Part shown: positions 21,046-31,600 of the stretch, one piece after another | Layout: every line of letters begins with the position of its first letter | How positions within the stretch are numbered: position 1 is the stretch's first letter | NCBI GenBank assembly: GCA_949358305.1 | Contig: OX442314.1 | Location: 64,303,369-64,367,368, forward strand | From: Strigamia acuminata | Lineage: Eukaryota; Arthropoda; Chilopoda; Geophilomorpha; Linotaeniidae | DNA: 64,000 nucleotides | Reading direction: 5' to 3' | Notes under the pieces: model-generated | Databases searched by the model: none | Told to the model about the DNA's origin: nothing | What the model saw: the letters and a program-made list of their open reading frames with translations, nothing else | Translations under genes and position numbers: made by a program

Positions 21046-21545
21046 CTCGCGTCCGACAGATTCGGTTCGTTGTGGGCATAGAAAACATCCGCACACCGAT
21101 ACGGCATGTTTCGACGTCGATGCGCGACCGCGAAGCCGAGTCCCCGACGACGTACATACTCGCACAAGCGCGTTCGCGCGCGCGATATTGCGTGTGATGC
21201 GATGCCGATGAGCTCGACACGGTCTTTCGACGCGGGCGTCGATAATAATGTCCGTCAACGTGGATAAATGTCCGCAGAGTGCTTTGTGTTTATGGCAACG
21301 CACCGGGACGCAATTAACCAACCACTTACGAAAATTCAAAACATAATTGTTTAACAAAAGGAAACTCGTATAATGTTGAAACGATAAAGAAAACGCAAAA
21401 TTTAGATTCAAATTCAGATTCGAATTGGGTAAGATTAGGTCAGGTTAGACCCACAAACTCTGGGGGAGCGACACGAAAATGAAAAGGGCGCACCTATCGC
21501 TTATAGATGTCTGGCGATCGACAATGGATGGACGATTAAAGTTTA
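21046..21545. repeat. Repeat module Z, copy 1
   Basis: About 500 bp also present at 25051-25545 and 27690-28149. Shared landmarks are GTCCGTCAACGTGGATAAAT, TTTATGGCAACGCACCGGGA, ATAATGTTGAAACGATAAAG and a degenerate TTAGG-like stretch. No gene in it. Confidence 0.7.
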
Positions 21546-21950
21546 AATTTCGGATCGTGGTATCGGTTTCGCGGTTCGTATTCCAATAGTTAATCACATT
21601 ATCTTTGAACCAAACGACCGATACAAAAGTTTTGTAAAATATCCGCCGTTTTATATTTTAATTTCACCTTCCGGTTGCCACGCGCTGTCGTAGTTGGTGC
21701 GAATCTCCATCAACGCATTCGACGGGCTTCGAGAGTGATTCCAGTAATCCAGACCAATCCTGGCCCTCGCGGAAATCCGGAGGGTTTTGGTTTTCCGCGA
21801 TTGTTTTACTCACTTCTGTGGTTTTTCTACTGTATGAGTTAATAGATGTTCTTTTGAACGTCTCTCTCTGTACAGAATACGGGGCAGCTGGCGCCGACAA
21901 GCACCGGCAGCCCCAAACAATTTGTTCAAAAATAAGCTTCTGCAAGATGT
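21546..21950 (+). repeat. Diverged X-type repeat without hairpin
   Basis: Matches 27230-27600 (both have CCCTCGCGGAAATCCGG) and keeps the GCCCCAAACAATTTGTTC-type segment that corresponds to the GACTCGCCCCGAAAATAAG segment of the array. The 93-aa minus-strand frame across it looks like repeat read-through. Confidence 0.55.
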
Positions 21951-22014
21951 TTCGTAAAAAAACCCGACGGGATTCCCATTTTTAACATTATGGTGTTTTT
22001 TTTTTTATTGCCAC

Positions 22015-22180
22015 CAAAGCGCGCTACCACCGCAAATTTTCCCGCGTTTGCCATGTACGCGCCGAAAACCACAGGCAATGAACTTTTCCACAAACTGAAA
22101 AACAAAATATATGGGTAAGCGCACATGGGCGAATAAAACAAGATTAGCCCAGTTTCGGAATTTATTGGGTCGACGTTTTG
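22015..22180. repeat. Dispersed repeat shared with 53800-53935
   Basis: AACTTTTCCAC, AAAACAAAATATATGGG and GTTTCGGAATTTAT occur in the same order and spacing at both places. Confidence 0.55.
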
Positions 22181-22527
22181 TATTCACGCGTGACGGGGGC
22201 ACCACATGTGGAAAACGCGCGAATCACGCGCGTCTACGCACATTGGAAACTTAGTATTAACGTTCGTTTCGAGTTAAATAAAAACGACGACCGTGACGAG
22301 GACCACAAAGACGGCGATAGCAGGATTCGTCGGAACAACGAGGATTGCCAACGAGAGAGACCCGTTCATTTGCCAACGCTCCATAGTTCAAACTTAAATC
22401 GTTCTCGGACTGCCACCAGATGTCACATCAGCCGCTCACGACATACACACACTTTGGTTCGGCAGCTTATATCAAACGCGCGCGTTTCATCTTCCGTCTG
22501 ATCCTCACTACCACCTCGTGTTCGTTG

Positions 22528-22589
22528 GTAAGTAAGTTTGATGCTTTGTGTGATTTCTCGGTCAATGGACCACGCCCACGACCACAATC

Positions 22590-22620
<31 letters not shown>

Positions 22621-22632
22621 ATTTATTTTCAG
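22528..22632 (+). other. Probable 5' UTR intron of the zinc-finger gene
   Basis: Donor GTAAGT at 22528, a (CT)n tract at about 22591-22615, and acceptor TTTATTTTCAG ending at 22632, 34 bp before the start codon. A TATA-like TTATAT lies near 22467. Confidence 0.6.
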
Positions 22633-22666
22633 TTCTTCACTCGTCTCCCAAACAAACAAAAGGAAA

Positions 22667-23215
22667 ATGACAGAAGCACCACAAGAGGAGGGTGACGGCA
22701 GGTCATACTCCTGCGCTCTATGCGACGATAAACACCCCGATAGTAAGAAACGGTTATTTATTTACTTATTATTTTATATCTTTTGTTCTATATCTTTTAT
22801 TTATTTTATATACATAAATATTTTTTAATTTTATTTTAATTTTTCTCTTCTTCTTCTTCTCCCCCGCCCCATGTGCCTCAGGACCGAACGGATTCTTCTG
22901 CGTCGACGTCTTTCGCCATCAGCGACAGCGACACAACATCCACATGGACGTGAAAAATTTCTCGCGCGAGCTCGTCTGTCTGGCATCGGTGAGTGTCCAA
23001 TTATCCTCTTCACTCACACACTAGTTAACTAATTCGTATTTTTATTTTTTCCCCTTTCTTCTTAGGCGTTGAAACGAGTGCACCGACTCAACGGGCGACG
23101 CTGTCCGTTTTGTGCGGCGACGCCCTCTCCCGGGGATCTCGTCACTCATTGGGCGGAGGCGCACGATTACCAAGCGCCCGCCGGAAACGATGGAGGTGGC
23201 GTCAATGGACATTAG
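22667..23215 (+). CDS. Small zinc-finger protein, three coding exons (110 aa)
   Basis: Visible only after splicing. Exons 22667-22742, 22882-22988 and 23066-23215; introns 22743-22881 (GTAAGA...CTCAG) and 22989-23065 (GTGAGT...TTCTTAG). The frame is kept across both junctions. Residues 16-19 are CALC and a His-rich segment (RHQRQRHNIH) follows, perhaps a first zinc site. The last exon has CPFCAATPSPGDLVTHWAEAH, here split: CPFC, then 11 residues, then H, four residues, H, a C2H2-type arrangement. The N-terminus is acidic and the C-terminus Gly/Asn-rich. No signal peptide or membrane segment. It lies tail-to-tail with the partial gene at 23416-23697. I do not recognise the family; two paired-Cys sites suggest nucleic-acid or protein binding. 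Confidence 0.75.
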
Positions 23216-23332
23216 TTTTTATTTAATTTTATTTTTTTCCCCATAATTTGCACTGTCCGACTCTTCTTCATTTGCTTTTATTTGTTTTTTACTTTTTATT
23301 ATTTATCTATTTATTTAATTTTTTTTTTTTTT

Positions 23333-23338
23333 AATAAA
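23333..23338 (+). terminator. Poly(A) signal of the zinc-finger gene
   Basis: AATAAA after a T-rich 3' UTR, 118 bp after the stop. Confidence 0.5.
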
Positions 23339-23415
23339 AAAGAAAACAAACAAAAAAAATCCACATTAATCATTGTTATTGTTATCATTATTACAAATAC
23401 ACGGTCAATTTTTTA

Positions 23416-23697
23416 TTATCCCGCGTCTTCTTTGCCAGCCTCTCGATTCTCTTTCTGAGACTCGTCGCCGTCTCCTTCGTCTTTTTCTGATGTGACTCTT
23501 ACCACACCCACATGGACTAACGCGCTCACCACTGAATGCGACAAAAGAACGTCTCCATCTGGAAGCATCTCGACTCTCATGGGAACGTTTCTGTTGCCTT
23601 CCTTCTTTCGTTCCTCCTCCTTCGTCGCTCTTTGGACTATAAGATCCACCGTCTTCAACCTGCCCGTCGGCGCACGCGGGATGGAAGCGGTGGAAGA
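23416..23697 (-). CDS. Last exon of an acidic protein, partial (93 aa)
   Basis: Minus strand: a pyrimidine-rich tract ending TTTTCCAG is followed in phase 0 by a frame of 93 codons to TAA. The exon has a basic/Thr-rich start, a charged helix (RATKEEERKKEGNRN), a hydrophobic core (RVEMLPDGDVLLSHSVVSAL then VHVGVVRV) and a Glu/Asp/Lys-rich tail. Frames extending further upstream translate the intron's T-rich tract and are not coding. I could not find a convincing upstream exon, so the start is unknown. It converges with the zinc-finger gene. Function unknown. Confidence 0.5.
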   Translation of the reverse strand, partial: SSTASIPRAPTGRLKTVDLIVQRATKEEERKKEGNRNVPMRVEMLPDGDVLLSHSVVSALVHVGVVRVTSEKDEGDGDESQKENREAGKEDAG

Positions 23698-23854
23698 CTG
23701 GAAAAGGAAAGAAAACAAATAAAAAAATAAAAAATAAACGAAAAAATGAACAAATAGTGAGAATCTCAACGTGATACCCCTTTTTTTCAGATTTCACTTC
23801 CATTTGTCCAATTTTCATTACGAAGTACATTACATTACGTTTCGGTCACGGCTT

Positions 23855-24320
23855 CCGTCAGATGGCGCTCTGGTTTACTTAAATTTTGCCGTAAATTGCT
23901 TTTTTCGCCTTTGTAACTATATTTGATCCAAAAACTAATGACGCCATCGTTTTCAGCGCCAAATTACACGTAGGAAACCTCATTTAATCATTAAAATTAT
24001 TCAGTTTTAAAAATCAGTCTTTTTCAAATTTCCCACCAAATTTGCCACGCGGTCACCGACTTCGGTGGATCGTAACGGTACTTTTTCTTGACCAAATTGA
24101 AAAATAAAAGATACAGGCAGGTGCAGATTTGGATTTCCAGTCGAATGAGACTGATTTCAAAATTTATAAATCTCATTTCGAGATAGAAAACAACATTTTT
24201 CAGTTCGCGACGAAGATTTCTGCCTCCATTATAGCTTACGGGATCCGCCGAGTGGCGCTGTTTTCCATTACATTTCGCCGTAATTTAGCATTTTCTTCTT
24301 TTTAACTATATTTAATGCCA
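23855..24320. repeat. Diverged direct duplication of about 390-bp spacing
   Basis: GATGGCGCTCTGGTTTACTT...AACTATATTTGATC at about 23862-23935 recurs as GAGTGGCGCTGTTTTCCATT...AACTATATTTAATGC at about 24250-24317. No gene supported between 23830 and 24440. Confidence 0.5.
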
Positions 24321-24439
24321 ATTTCATATTTATAATTGGAAAATAGACCAAAAACTGCACCAGAAAAGTCTACTTTCCAATCGTCCGATTAATTTTTTAA
24401 TTCATTTTTTTGGGATATTACACAAACCGGAAGTACCGG

Positions 24440-24925
24440 AAGTAGAAACATTACATACGGGTCACGTGACCGGACGTCGAAGACGGACAGACAGAGCCGT
24501 TTCATTATTAGACTTTCTAAACACAAGGTTTAGAAGTCTAAAAAATAGAAATGCATTTCCCGATCGTAGAATTAATTTTGTGCCACGTGCTCCAATCATT
24601 AATTAAATTATCTTCGCCGCAACTCACTGCCATAAAAGTTTTATAGAAAACCAATCGTTTCATATTTTATTTCCATCTCCCGGTGGTCTGGCGCCGTCAT
24701 AGTCGACGGAAGTCTCTCCGAACACGTTCAACGGGCTTCACGAACGCTTTCAGATCGAATGCGGAACTCGGGCCCGCCGCTTGGTCGAGCGGCGCAGTAC
24801 CCGCCGAGCGGCGTGGTAGCCGGGTTCTCGCGTATGGCGATAGGGGGTCCTTTCTAAACAAACACCTCTCTCGGTCTCAGACTGGCCTTCGGGTCGGTCA
24901 AAATAATAAATAAATGAATCGGAAA
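24440..24925 (+). repeat. Hairpin repeat X, dispersed copy 5
   Basis: CACGTGACCGGACGT, AAATGCATTTCCCGATCG and ATTATCTTCG as in the array. The hairpin 24880-24899 has GGTC for GGCC on its 3' arm, which keeps pairing as a G-U. Followed by AAAATAATAAATAAATG. Confidence 0.75.
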
Positions 24926-24939
24926 TAGAACGCACCCGT

Positions 24940-25545
24940 TCTCGCTCGGTCTACCGGCGAATGGGAGCAGTTGGGGCCGTTGAGCGGCGACGACAGCAGC
25001 CCTAACGACTCGTCCCGAAAATAAGTTTCCGCACCGACATCCGTTCACTTATTTAAACCCCATGACGCGCGCGTGGTTGCCTGCATTTTTCGGCTCGTTT
25101 CGACACGTTTCGACGTCGACGCGCGACCGTGAGCAAAGTCCTCAGCAACATATGGACATGAGTGTGTCTTTGCTCGCGATCTACGCGTTTGAGCGCGTTA
25201 CGATGCGCGATAATGCACGTGATGCGATGGGGGTGAGCGCGACACGGGCTTTTGGCGCGGGCGTCGGTAATGATGTCCGTCAACGTGGATGAATGTCCGC
25301 GAAGTGTTTGGTGTTTATGGCAACGCACCAGGACGCAATTAACAACCAACAAGAATTAAAAATATAACTGTTTAACAAAAAGAAACTCCTATAATGTTGA
25401 AACAATAAAGAAAACGCAAAATTCAGATTCAAATTTAGATTTGAATTAGGTCAGATTAGGCCAGGTTGTAGATCCACAGACTCTCGAGACGACAACAAGA
25501 AAATAAAAAGGATGCGTTTATCGTTTGTAGGTAGAATCTCGCGCC
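24940..25545. repeat. Array spacer segment plus module Z, copy 2
   Basis: GCGGCGACGACAGCAGC and CGACTCGTCCCGAAAATAAG match the array spacers. The rest matches 21046-21545, including CGTCAACGTGGATGAATGTC and GGAAACTC..ATAATGTTGAAAC. Small frames here have no conserved motif. Confidence 0.65.
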
Positions 25546-25549
25546 GAGT

Positions 25550-25985
25550 TAAATAAAAGTCTTTAAAAAATAGAAATCGATTTCCCGGTCGTAGAATTAA
25601 TTTTGTGTCATGTGATCCAGTCATTAATTAGATTTTCGTGGTAGATGTTGCGTGAAACAAGATCGTGAACGTCTCAATTGGTTTACGATTTAAATTTCAT
25701 CTCGCAATACACGCTGCACCAACGTAGTCGACGCGAGTTTATATCACTGCACTCGATGGGTTTTGTGAGCATTTTTAGACCAATCGATTGTACAGCTTGT
25801 TTGCTAGTTTCCTTTCGAGGTCAGCGGTTAACTCTTTGCACTCAATCTGTACGAGTCGCGGTAGCCGGGTTCTTGCATTCTATGATGCTGTTGGTTCCAA
25901 CGGCGATACGCGTCTCCCGCCTCTCGGTCTCAGACTGGCCTTCGGGCCGGTCAAAAAAAAAGAAAAAAATTAATAAATAGATAAA
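25550..25985 (+). repeat. Hairpin repeat X, dispersed copy 6
   Basis: AAATCGATTTCCCGGTCG and TTAATTAGATT at the left; hairpin 25933-25952 perfect, followed by A-rich and AATAAATA sequence. Confidence 0.75.
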
Positions 25986-26112
25986 TAAGTCGGGAACAAA
26001 ACGCATCCATCCCGACGAATAGTGACAGTTGGGCTCGTTGAGCGGTGGCGAAGGCGGCGGCAACCCCGACGACTCGTCCCAAAAATAAGCTCCCACATCG
26101 ACACTCATCCGT
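25986..26112. repeat. Array spacer segment
   Basis: GTTGGGCTCGTTGAGCGGTGGC through AAATAAGCTCCCACATCGAC is nearly the same as 20930-21010. Confidence 0.65.
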
Positions 26113-26146
26113 TCGCGTGTGCACGTGTGTGTCTGTGTGTGGCATT

Positions 26147-26317
26147 TTACAACGGAGTGGCATCGACGTGTCCATTGGTTGACTCGAGTTCCAACCGTCC
26201 CCAACGCCTCGTAAAAATCGACACCGATTTTATGACTTTGAACGACTTTATCGCTAACATTTCCATCTGATTCCCCGTAACGACGTTTTGACCATTGCGG
26301 AACGTCCGCGAGGATGG
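26147..26317 (-). CDS. Candidate terminal exon of unknown gene (57 codons)
   Basis: Minus strand: acceptor TTTTTTAAG, then a phase-0 frame ending in TAA just before a repeat boundary. The peptide is basic and mixed (contains FRNGQNVVTGNQ and FTRRWGRLELE). A second frame of the same exon is also open, but it runs into the repeat. It may be an alternative 3' exon of the gene at 26389-26972 or chance. No function can be assigned. Confidence 0.3.
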   Translation of the reverse strand, partial: PSSRTFRNGQNVVTGNQMEMLAIKSFKVIKSVSIFTRRWGRLELESTNGHVDATPL

Positions 26318-26388
26318 CTTAAAAAATAAATAAATAAATAAATAAATAAATAAATGAATAAATAAATCAAACGAGACGTTTGACCGGA

Positions 26389-26972
26389 TTACATCGGTTC
26401 CGGAGTCGCGCGCTGGAATGGCGCAACCCGCATGATGGGTCGAATGTGACCGGGTTCGGTCCACTGCCACGATGGCGACTGGGGCGGATCAATTGGCTGA
26501 CAACTGAATAAACAAAGAAACAAAGAAATGAAGAAACGGATAAACGAACGATCGAAACCGGTCGGTCGAATCTCTCACCTTGCATCATCGCCGTCGTTGT
26601 TGTGGTCGTTTTTCTCGTTTTTGTTCATCGTCTGGAACATAGAAATTAAATTAAAGTCGAATGCAAAGGAAAATAAAATAACGGCTAAGAAAAAATAAAA
26701 AATTTCAAGTCACGAGTCTGTCAAATGAGCGAGCGAGCGGTGCCCGACCGAACCAATGCAGGCGTTCGTGTTTGCACGCGCGTGTTAATTGATACGTTGT
26801 CGAGAGAGGCGTAGAGGTAATCGAGGGTTGTTTTTTTTTCAATTTGTCGATCGATTGACTGATAAATGTGACGGTAGAACAGTCAACTACTCACTTTTTG
26901 GAAGATGGAAACACGACGTCGTCTGTCCCGCGCGTGATCACTATCGATGCATAGAGCGACACCAAGTGACAT
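26389..26972 (-). CDS. Small spliced gene, 54 aa or 81 aa with upstream exon
   Basis: Exons on the minus strand: optional first coding exon 26972-26895 (26 codons, donor GTGAGT, phase 0), second 26631-26579 (donor GTGAGAG), last 26503-26389 ending at TAA. Acceptors are ATGTTCCAG and TTTATTCAG. The second exon has its own ATG (26628) in good context, giving 54 aa; joining the first exon in phase 0 gives 81 aa. The peptide is Asn/Asp/Lys-rich, then CQPIDPPQSPSWQWTEPGHI and a short basic end. No known domain. Splice-site style and the W.EP..RP motif faintly recall the gene at 36932-37685. Confidence 0.5.
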
Positions 26973-27069
26973 AATCCGGAAACATGGCGGCCGTCTGTCT
27001 CCATCCTCTCGGCACACGGGTCCACGCGGCGGGTATCTCCGTCCACTCGACCAATCGTCGTATTCGTTG

Positions 27070-27136
27070 TTATCCTTTTTCCTTTTTTTTTTCTTTTTTT
27101 TTTTTCTTTCTTTTTTTTTCTTTTTTTCTCTTTTAG
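27070..27136. repeat. T-rich low-complexity tract
   Basis: T runs separated by C; frames through it (poly-Lys or poly-Phe) are artefacts. Confidence 0.8.
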
Positions 27137-27229
27137 GCGAGTAAATAAAACTGACTGAAATAAAAATTCCCATCCATCCACCCATTTCGTTTTGTTTTTT
27201 AACGTGACGATTCTGAGTAATTACGTCAC

Positions 27230-27600
27230 ACCGTGTACCCCAACCATTAATCAGATTATCACGATAGATGTCGCGTGAAATGAGATTGTGAACGCTTAAA
27301 CTGGTCTACGGTTTAAATTCCATTCCGCGATGCACGGCGCGCCATCGTAAATGACGCGAATTTCGGTCACTGCATCCGATGGATCTACTAACACCTTCAG
27401 ACCAACCGGGACTGATTCGAGCCCTCGCGGAAATCCGGGGGGTTTCGGTCACAAAAGTCTGCATTCGGGTTGCGCAACCACTCTATTGTTCAGCCGTTGG
27501 TCAACCGGGGCAGTTGGCACCGACGAGCGTCGACAGTCCCAACAAATTCTTCCAAAATAAACTCTCACATCGACATCACAACGTTCCGCCGGTACAAACA
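27230..27600 (+). repeat. Diverged X-type repeat without hairpin, copy 2
   Basis: CCAACCATTAATCAGATTATC, the shared CCCTCGCGGAAATCCGG segment and CCAACAAATTCTTCCAAAATAAA parallel 21590-21945 and 54155-54545. A (TTTA)n run follows at 27628-27655. Confidence 0.55.
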
Positions 27601-27689
27601 AACAAACAGTTATGAAAAACACTTGGTTTATCTATTTATTTATTTATTTATTTGTCCGTTCGTTTACACACACTCTCTTTGCACATGAC

Positions 27690-28149
27690 AGATTCGGCAT
27701 CTGGTCGTAGAAAATTTCAATATTTTGATGCAACACGTTCTGGTGTCAGTGCGCGATCGTGAGCGAAGTCCTCGACAATGTGCTCGCATGAGCGTGTCTT
27801 TGTTTGCCATGCACACGCATGAACGCGTTCCCACGCGCGATAATATGCGAGGTGCGATGTATGTAAGCTCGACATGGATTTTTGACACCGGCATCGATAA
27901 TAATGTTCACCAACGTGGATAAATGTCCGAAGGTGTCCGGTGCTTATGGCAACGCACCGGGACGCAGTTAAATAGCAAGTAGAATTAAAAATATAATTGT
28001 TTAATAAAAGGAAACTCTCATAATGTTGAAACGATAAAGCAAACGCAGAATTCAGATCCAAACTCAGATTCGAATTAGGTCAGATTAGGCCAGGTTATAG
28101 ATCCACAAACTCCCGAGACGCGACAAGAAAATGAAAAGGACGCGTTTAT
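27690..28149. repeat. Repeat module Z, copy 3, interrupted by element G
   Basis: Same landmarks as copies 1 and 2 (CAACGTGGATAAATGTCCG, TTATGGCAACGCACCGGGA, ATAATGTTGAAACGATAAAG). It continues after element G at 34883 (ACTTATAGGTGCCTGGCGAT, compare 21493). Confidence 0.7.
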
Positions 28150-28614
28150 TGATGAGATTGTAGGCGCCGGACATCAGGAAAATAGAGCTGAGACATGATT
28201 TAATGGGTGCGGGAACTCGCATTGCGCGACCGCCATCTTTAATCGTCACGAACCACAGTAAAAACGACTGCTTTGAGGCTAGCCGCCCTCAAAGTATGAA
28301 TACAAGCTTACAATAGAACAAATCATTGTTAGCAAGCAATGATTTGTCCTTTACATGATAAACAATAAGGGAGGAGCAAATAAGCGATAAACAACTCAAA
28401 AGCAATGGAAAAACTAAACGAATATTGCTCATTTGAGCGGACGACGAGAAGGCACATCTTTACAAGTAAATAAACTAGTTGCGGCACATAACAAGCAGGG
28501 TAAAAATCAGGATCAACTAGTTTAACTAAGTCACAGCAAAGTAAAGACATGCACGTTGCATTTAGCCATAAATATGCAACTAATAAATCTCAAACAGTTG
28601 GGCATATCCCAACA
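28150..28614 (-). repeat. 3' LTR of element G
   Basis: In element orientation TGTTGGG...CTCATCA. The 14-bp hairpin lies at 28315-28350, with GCTC-AAAT-GAGC upstream and ATTAAAG followed by ATGGCGG downstream. Confidence 0.93.
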
Positions 28615-28625
28615 AATCCCCCTTT
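28615..28625 (-). other. Polypurine tract of element G
   Basis: Minus-strand AAAGGGGGATT before the LTR, the same as in element A. Confidence 0.8.
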
Positions 28626-28631
28626 GCGCAA

Positions 28632-31600
28632 CTATTTGACTGCAACAAAAATATGCTCACAGAGCTGACATAATCTGGGGCGCGGCAACCATTTTGTCAT
28701 CAAATCCGCGATGTTCAATTCGCCAGGCACATGTTTAATACTAAACACGCCTTTTTCATACCAATCACGAAGAAAGTGCAATTTAACATCTATATGTTTA
28801 TTTGCACGGTTCTCGATCTTGTTTTTCGCATAATTGATTGCCGGCATGCTATCGGCGTAGACGCAAGGGACATTTCGGTTGAAACACAAGATGATATCGG
28901 CTTCGTACAGGCGTTCAAGCCATATCACTTCTCTCACGCCATCGACAACTGCGAGAAATTCGCTTTCCATTATACTCAATGAAGTCATGGATTGTTTTCG
29001 ACAATTCCATGAAATCGGAACCCCTCCTAAATAAACTATGTGGCCACCAAAGCTTCTCCTACTGTCTTGATCCAAGGCAAAGGACGCGTCGGTGTAAACC
29101 GTTAAATTATTGTTCTTACAATTTGCCAGGTTGATAACATAGTTGGGGGTATTCGCCAGATATCTCAACACTTGTATTAGCATTTTAACATGCCTGTTAG
29201 AATGGGTCTCATTGTATTGAGATAATACAATAACGCTGAAGAGAATATCTGGACGCGTTCTATTCGCGATAAAGAGTAAACTCCCTACTAGGGACCTGTA
29301 TGGGAACGTCGAGTTTATTTGTTCACCCGGTTGTACCTTCTGTATCATGGTACCGACTGTGACTGGGATTTTAATTTTATGGCACGGATCAATGTCGTAT
29401 TTCTCGACTAATTTCGCAATATAACTCTTTTGATGTACTAAAATGTCCCCATTTTTCCTTTCAAAATGAATCCCTAATAAAAGAGTCACCGGTCCAAGGT
29501 TGACAATTTCAAAGCTCTCTTGAATCCACTCGATGATACATTGTTCAACGAAAGCATCACGACTAAACAAAACAATGTCGTCCACGTAAAACAAAAGTAC
29601 GGCATCTGAGCCGTAATTATATACGCAATTCAGTCCTAAGACTGGAGTAAATCCTATTTCCAGTAATCGTTCGTGGAGCTTGAAATACCACATCCTTCCG
29701 GACTGGTGAAGTCCGTATAAGGATTTGACTAGACGCCAACACTTGTGTTGGTTCTCCTTGGTCCGGAAGCCCTTGGGGATATTAATGTATTGTGGCACAT
29801 CAAGGTCTCCGTACAAGTACGCAGACTTGATGTCGAGATGTGTATCTCGCCAGCCTTGCAGAACCACAAGAGAACAAAAGAATATAAGCACGAGAACAAA
29901 GTTGACCACTGGTGAAAATATCTCAGTGAAGTCAACTCCCTCCTTCTGCCCAAAACCTTGCGCAACTAAACGTGCTCTCCAACGCTTAATTGCCCCAGTG
30001 TAGTCACGCTTGATTTTGTAAATCCATTTTGTTCCCAGTAAATTCATCCCCTCGGTTTTATCAACTTCCTCGTAAACTTTCCTGTCATTAAAGATATTAA
30101 TCTCATCATCCATGGCATCCTGCCAGTCGGATTTATTGGGGTTGGACATAGCTTCTTCGAAAGTATCCGGCTCGACGGATGCATGACCGGCGAACCCAAC
30201 GGTCTCATCTGTTGCCTTAAAGTCGAAACAACCCCCATCGTACTGATAGTTTTCCTCTTTGCACCATCGTACAACATCAATCCGACTGCGGATTCTATCG
30301 CCAAGTGGTGTTATGTAGATTACATCTACCTGGCCAGCAGTTTCACCACTCTGCCTAACGGTTTCTCTCCGCTGCCATTGTGTCATATCTAAAATTTTTA
30401 ACTTCTCGGGAGCAGCTGCACGCTGTTTCACTGTGTCCCCCTTTAACTTAACACCCCGTGGTGGGTTCCTCCTAACTGGTGGGGGGGTGAGAGTCGGATT
30501 TGGAAGCCGAACTTCCACTTGTTGCTCCTCCTCTTCTTCGATCCCACCAACAGCTTGAGCGATTTCTTCCACAGCTTCAGGCTCGACCGCCTGTTGGACT
30601 AATTGGGGATTCGGAATCGCATGTTTCGGGGCCTGAAACAACTGCTGTATGACAGGGGGCACCTGTTGCTGTTGTACAGCAGGTAGGATCTCATCATCTG
30701 AATCTTCATCCCATGATGCCGCTACAAAATCTGGCTCACGTGGGATGGAATTTGATTGCACCGATTCATGCCAAAAAACATTTTCATTAATCTTTACATG
30801 CTTTGAAGCAATCACTTGGTTGGACTTGGGGTCCCAAACTCGATACCCACGCGTCTTAATTGCGTAACCGACTAGGGCCCCAGGCCATGCCCTTTCTTCC
30901 AACTTGCTTCTCCTTGTTTGCGAAGGAATGTGCACGAAAACTTTAGAACCGATACATCTTAGATGTCTCAACGACATTTTCTTGTTATGAAACAAGTTGT
31001 AAGGGGTTTTCCCACTCAAGCTTGCATGTGGGAATCTATTTTTAAGATAGACAACTGTCACGGCTAATTCTGCCCACAAACCCTTTGGAAAATTGTTTTC
31101 GAAAAGCATGGCTCTAATTCCCCCAACAATTGTTCTGTTTGCTCTTTCGGCCACGGAATTCATTTCTGGGGAGTAGGGGTTTGTTTGGATGCACTTAAGC
31201 CCAATAGAAGCCGCATAGTCATCCCACTTTTTCGACACAAACTCCCCGCCGTTGTCTGTCTTGATGCATTTGACCTTTTTCCCGGTGCTGCGCTCAACTT
31301 GTGTTTGCCATCGTTTGAAGCGCTCAAATGTATCCCCCTTATTCTTGATAATTTCCACCCACATGAAACGCGAATAATCATCTACAATTATTAGGTAATA
31401 GCTGGCCCCTCCCAAAGATTTAAAAGGCTGGGGGCCCCACAGATCCATGTGGATTACTTCCAAAATTCCCTTTGTAGAAATTTCCGGGATTGGGGAAAAG
31501 GTTGCCCTAGTGCTCTTTGCCTTCGAACACGCGTCACAGGGTGAAAGTTCTTTGTCGGAGAGTTTAACTCCGAAAATATCCGGTGAAATTTCCATTTTTG

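Noticed and set aside
21420-21450. TTAGG-like stretches as telomeric repeats (also near 25447 and 28076)
   Set aside because: Only two or three degenerate units, and they recur as part of module Z.
23698-23769. Phe-rich N-terminus on the 23416 exon
   Set aside because: Intron polypyrimidine tract on the minus strand ending in TTTTCCAG.
28329-28550. 73-aa minus frame repeated at 34592-34813
   Set aside because: It lies wholly inside the two LTRs of element G.
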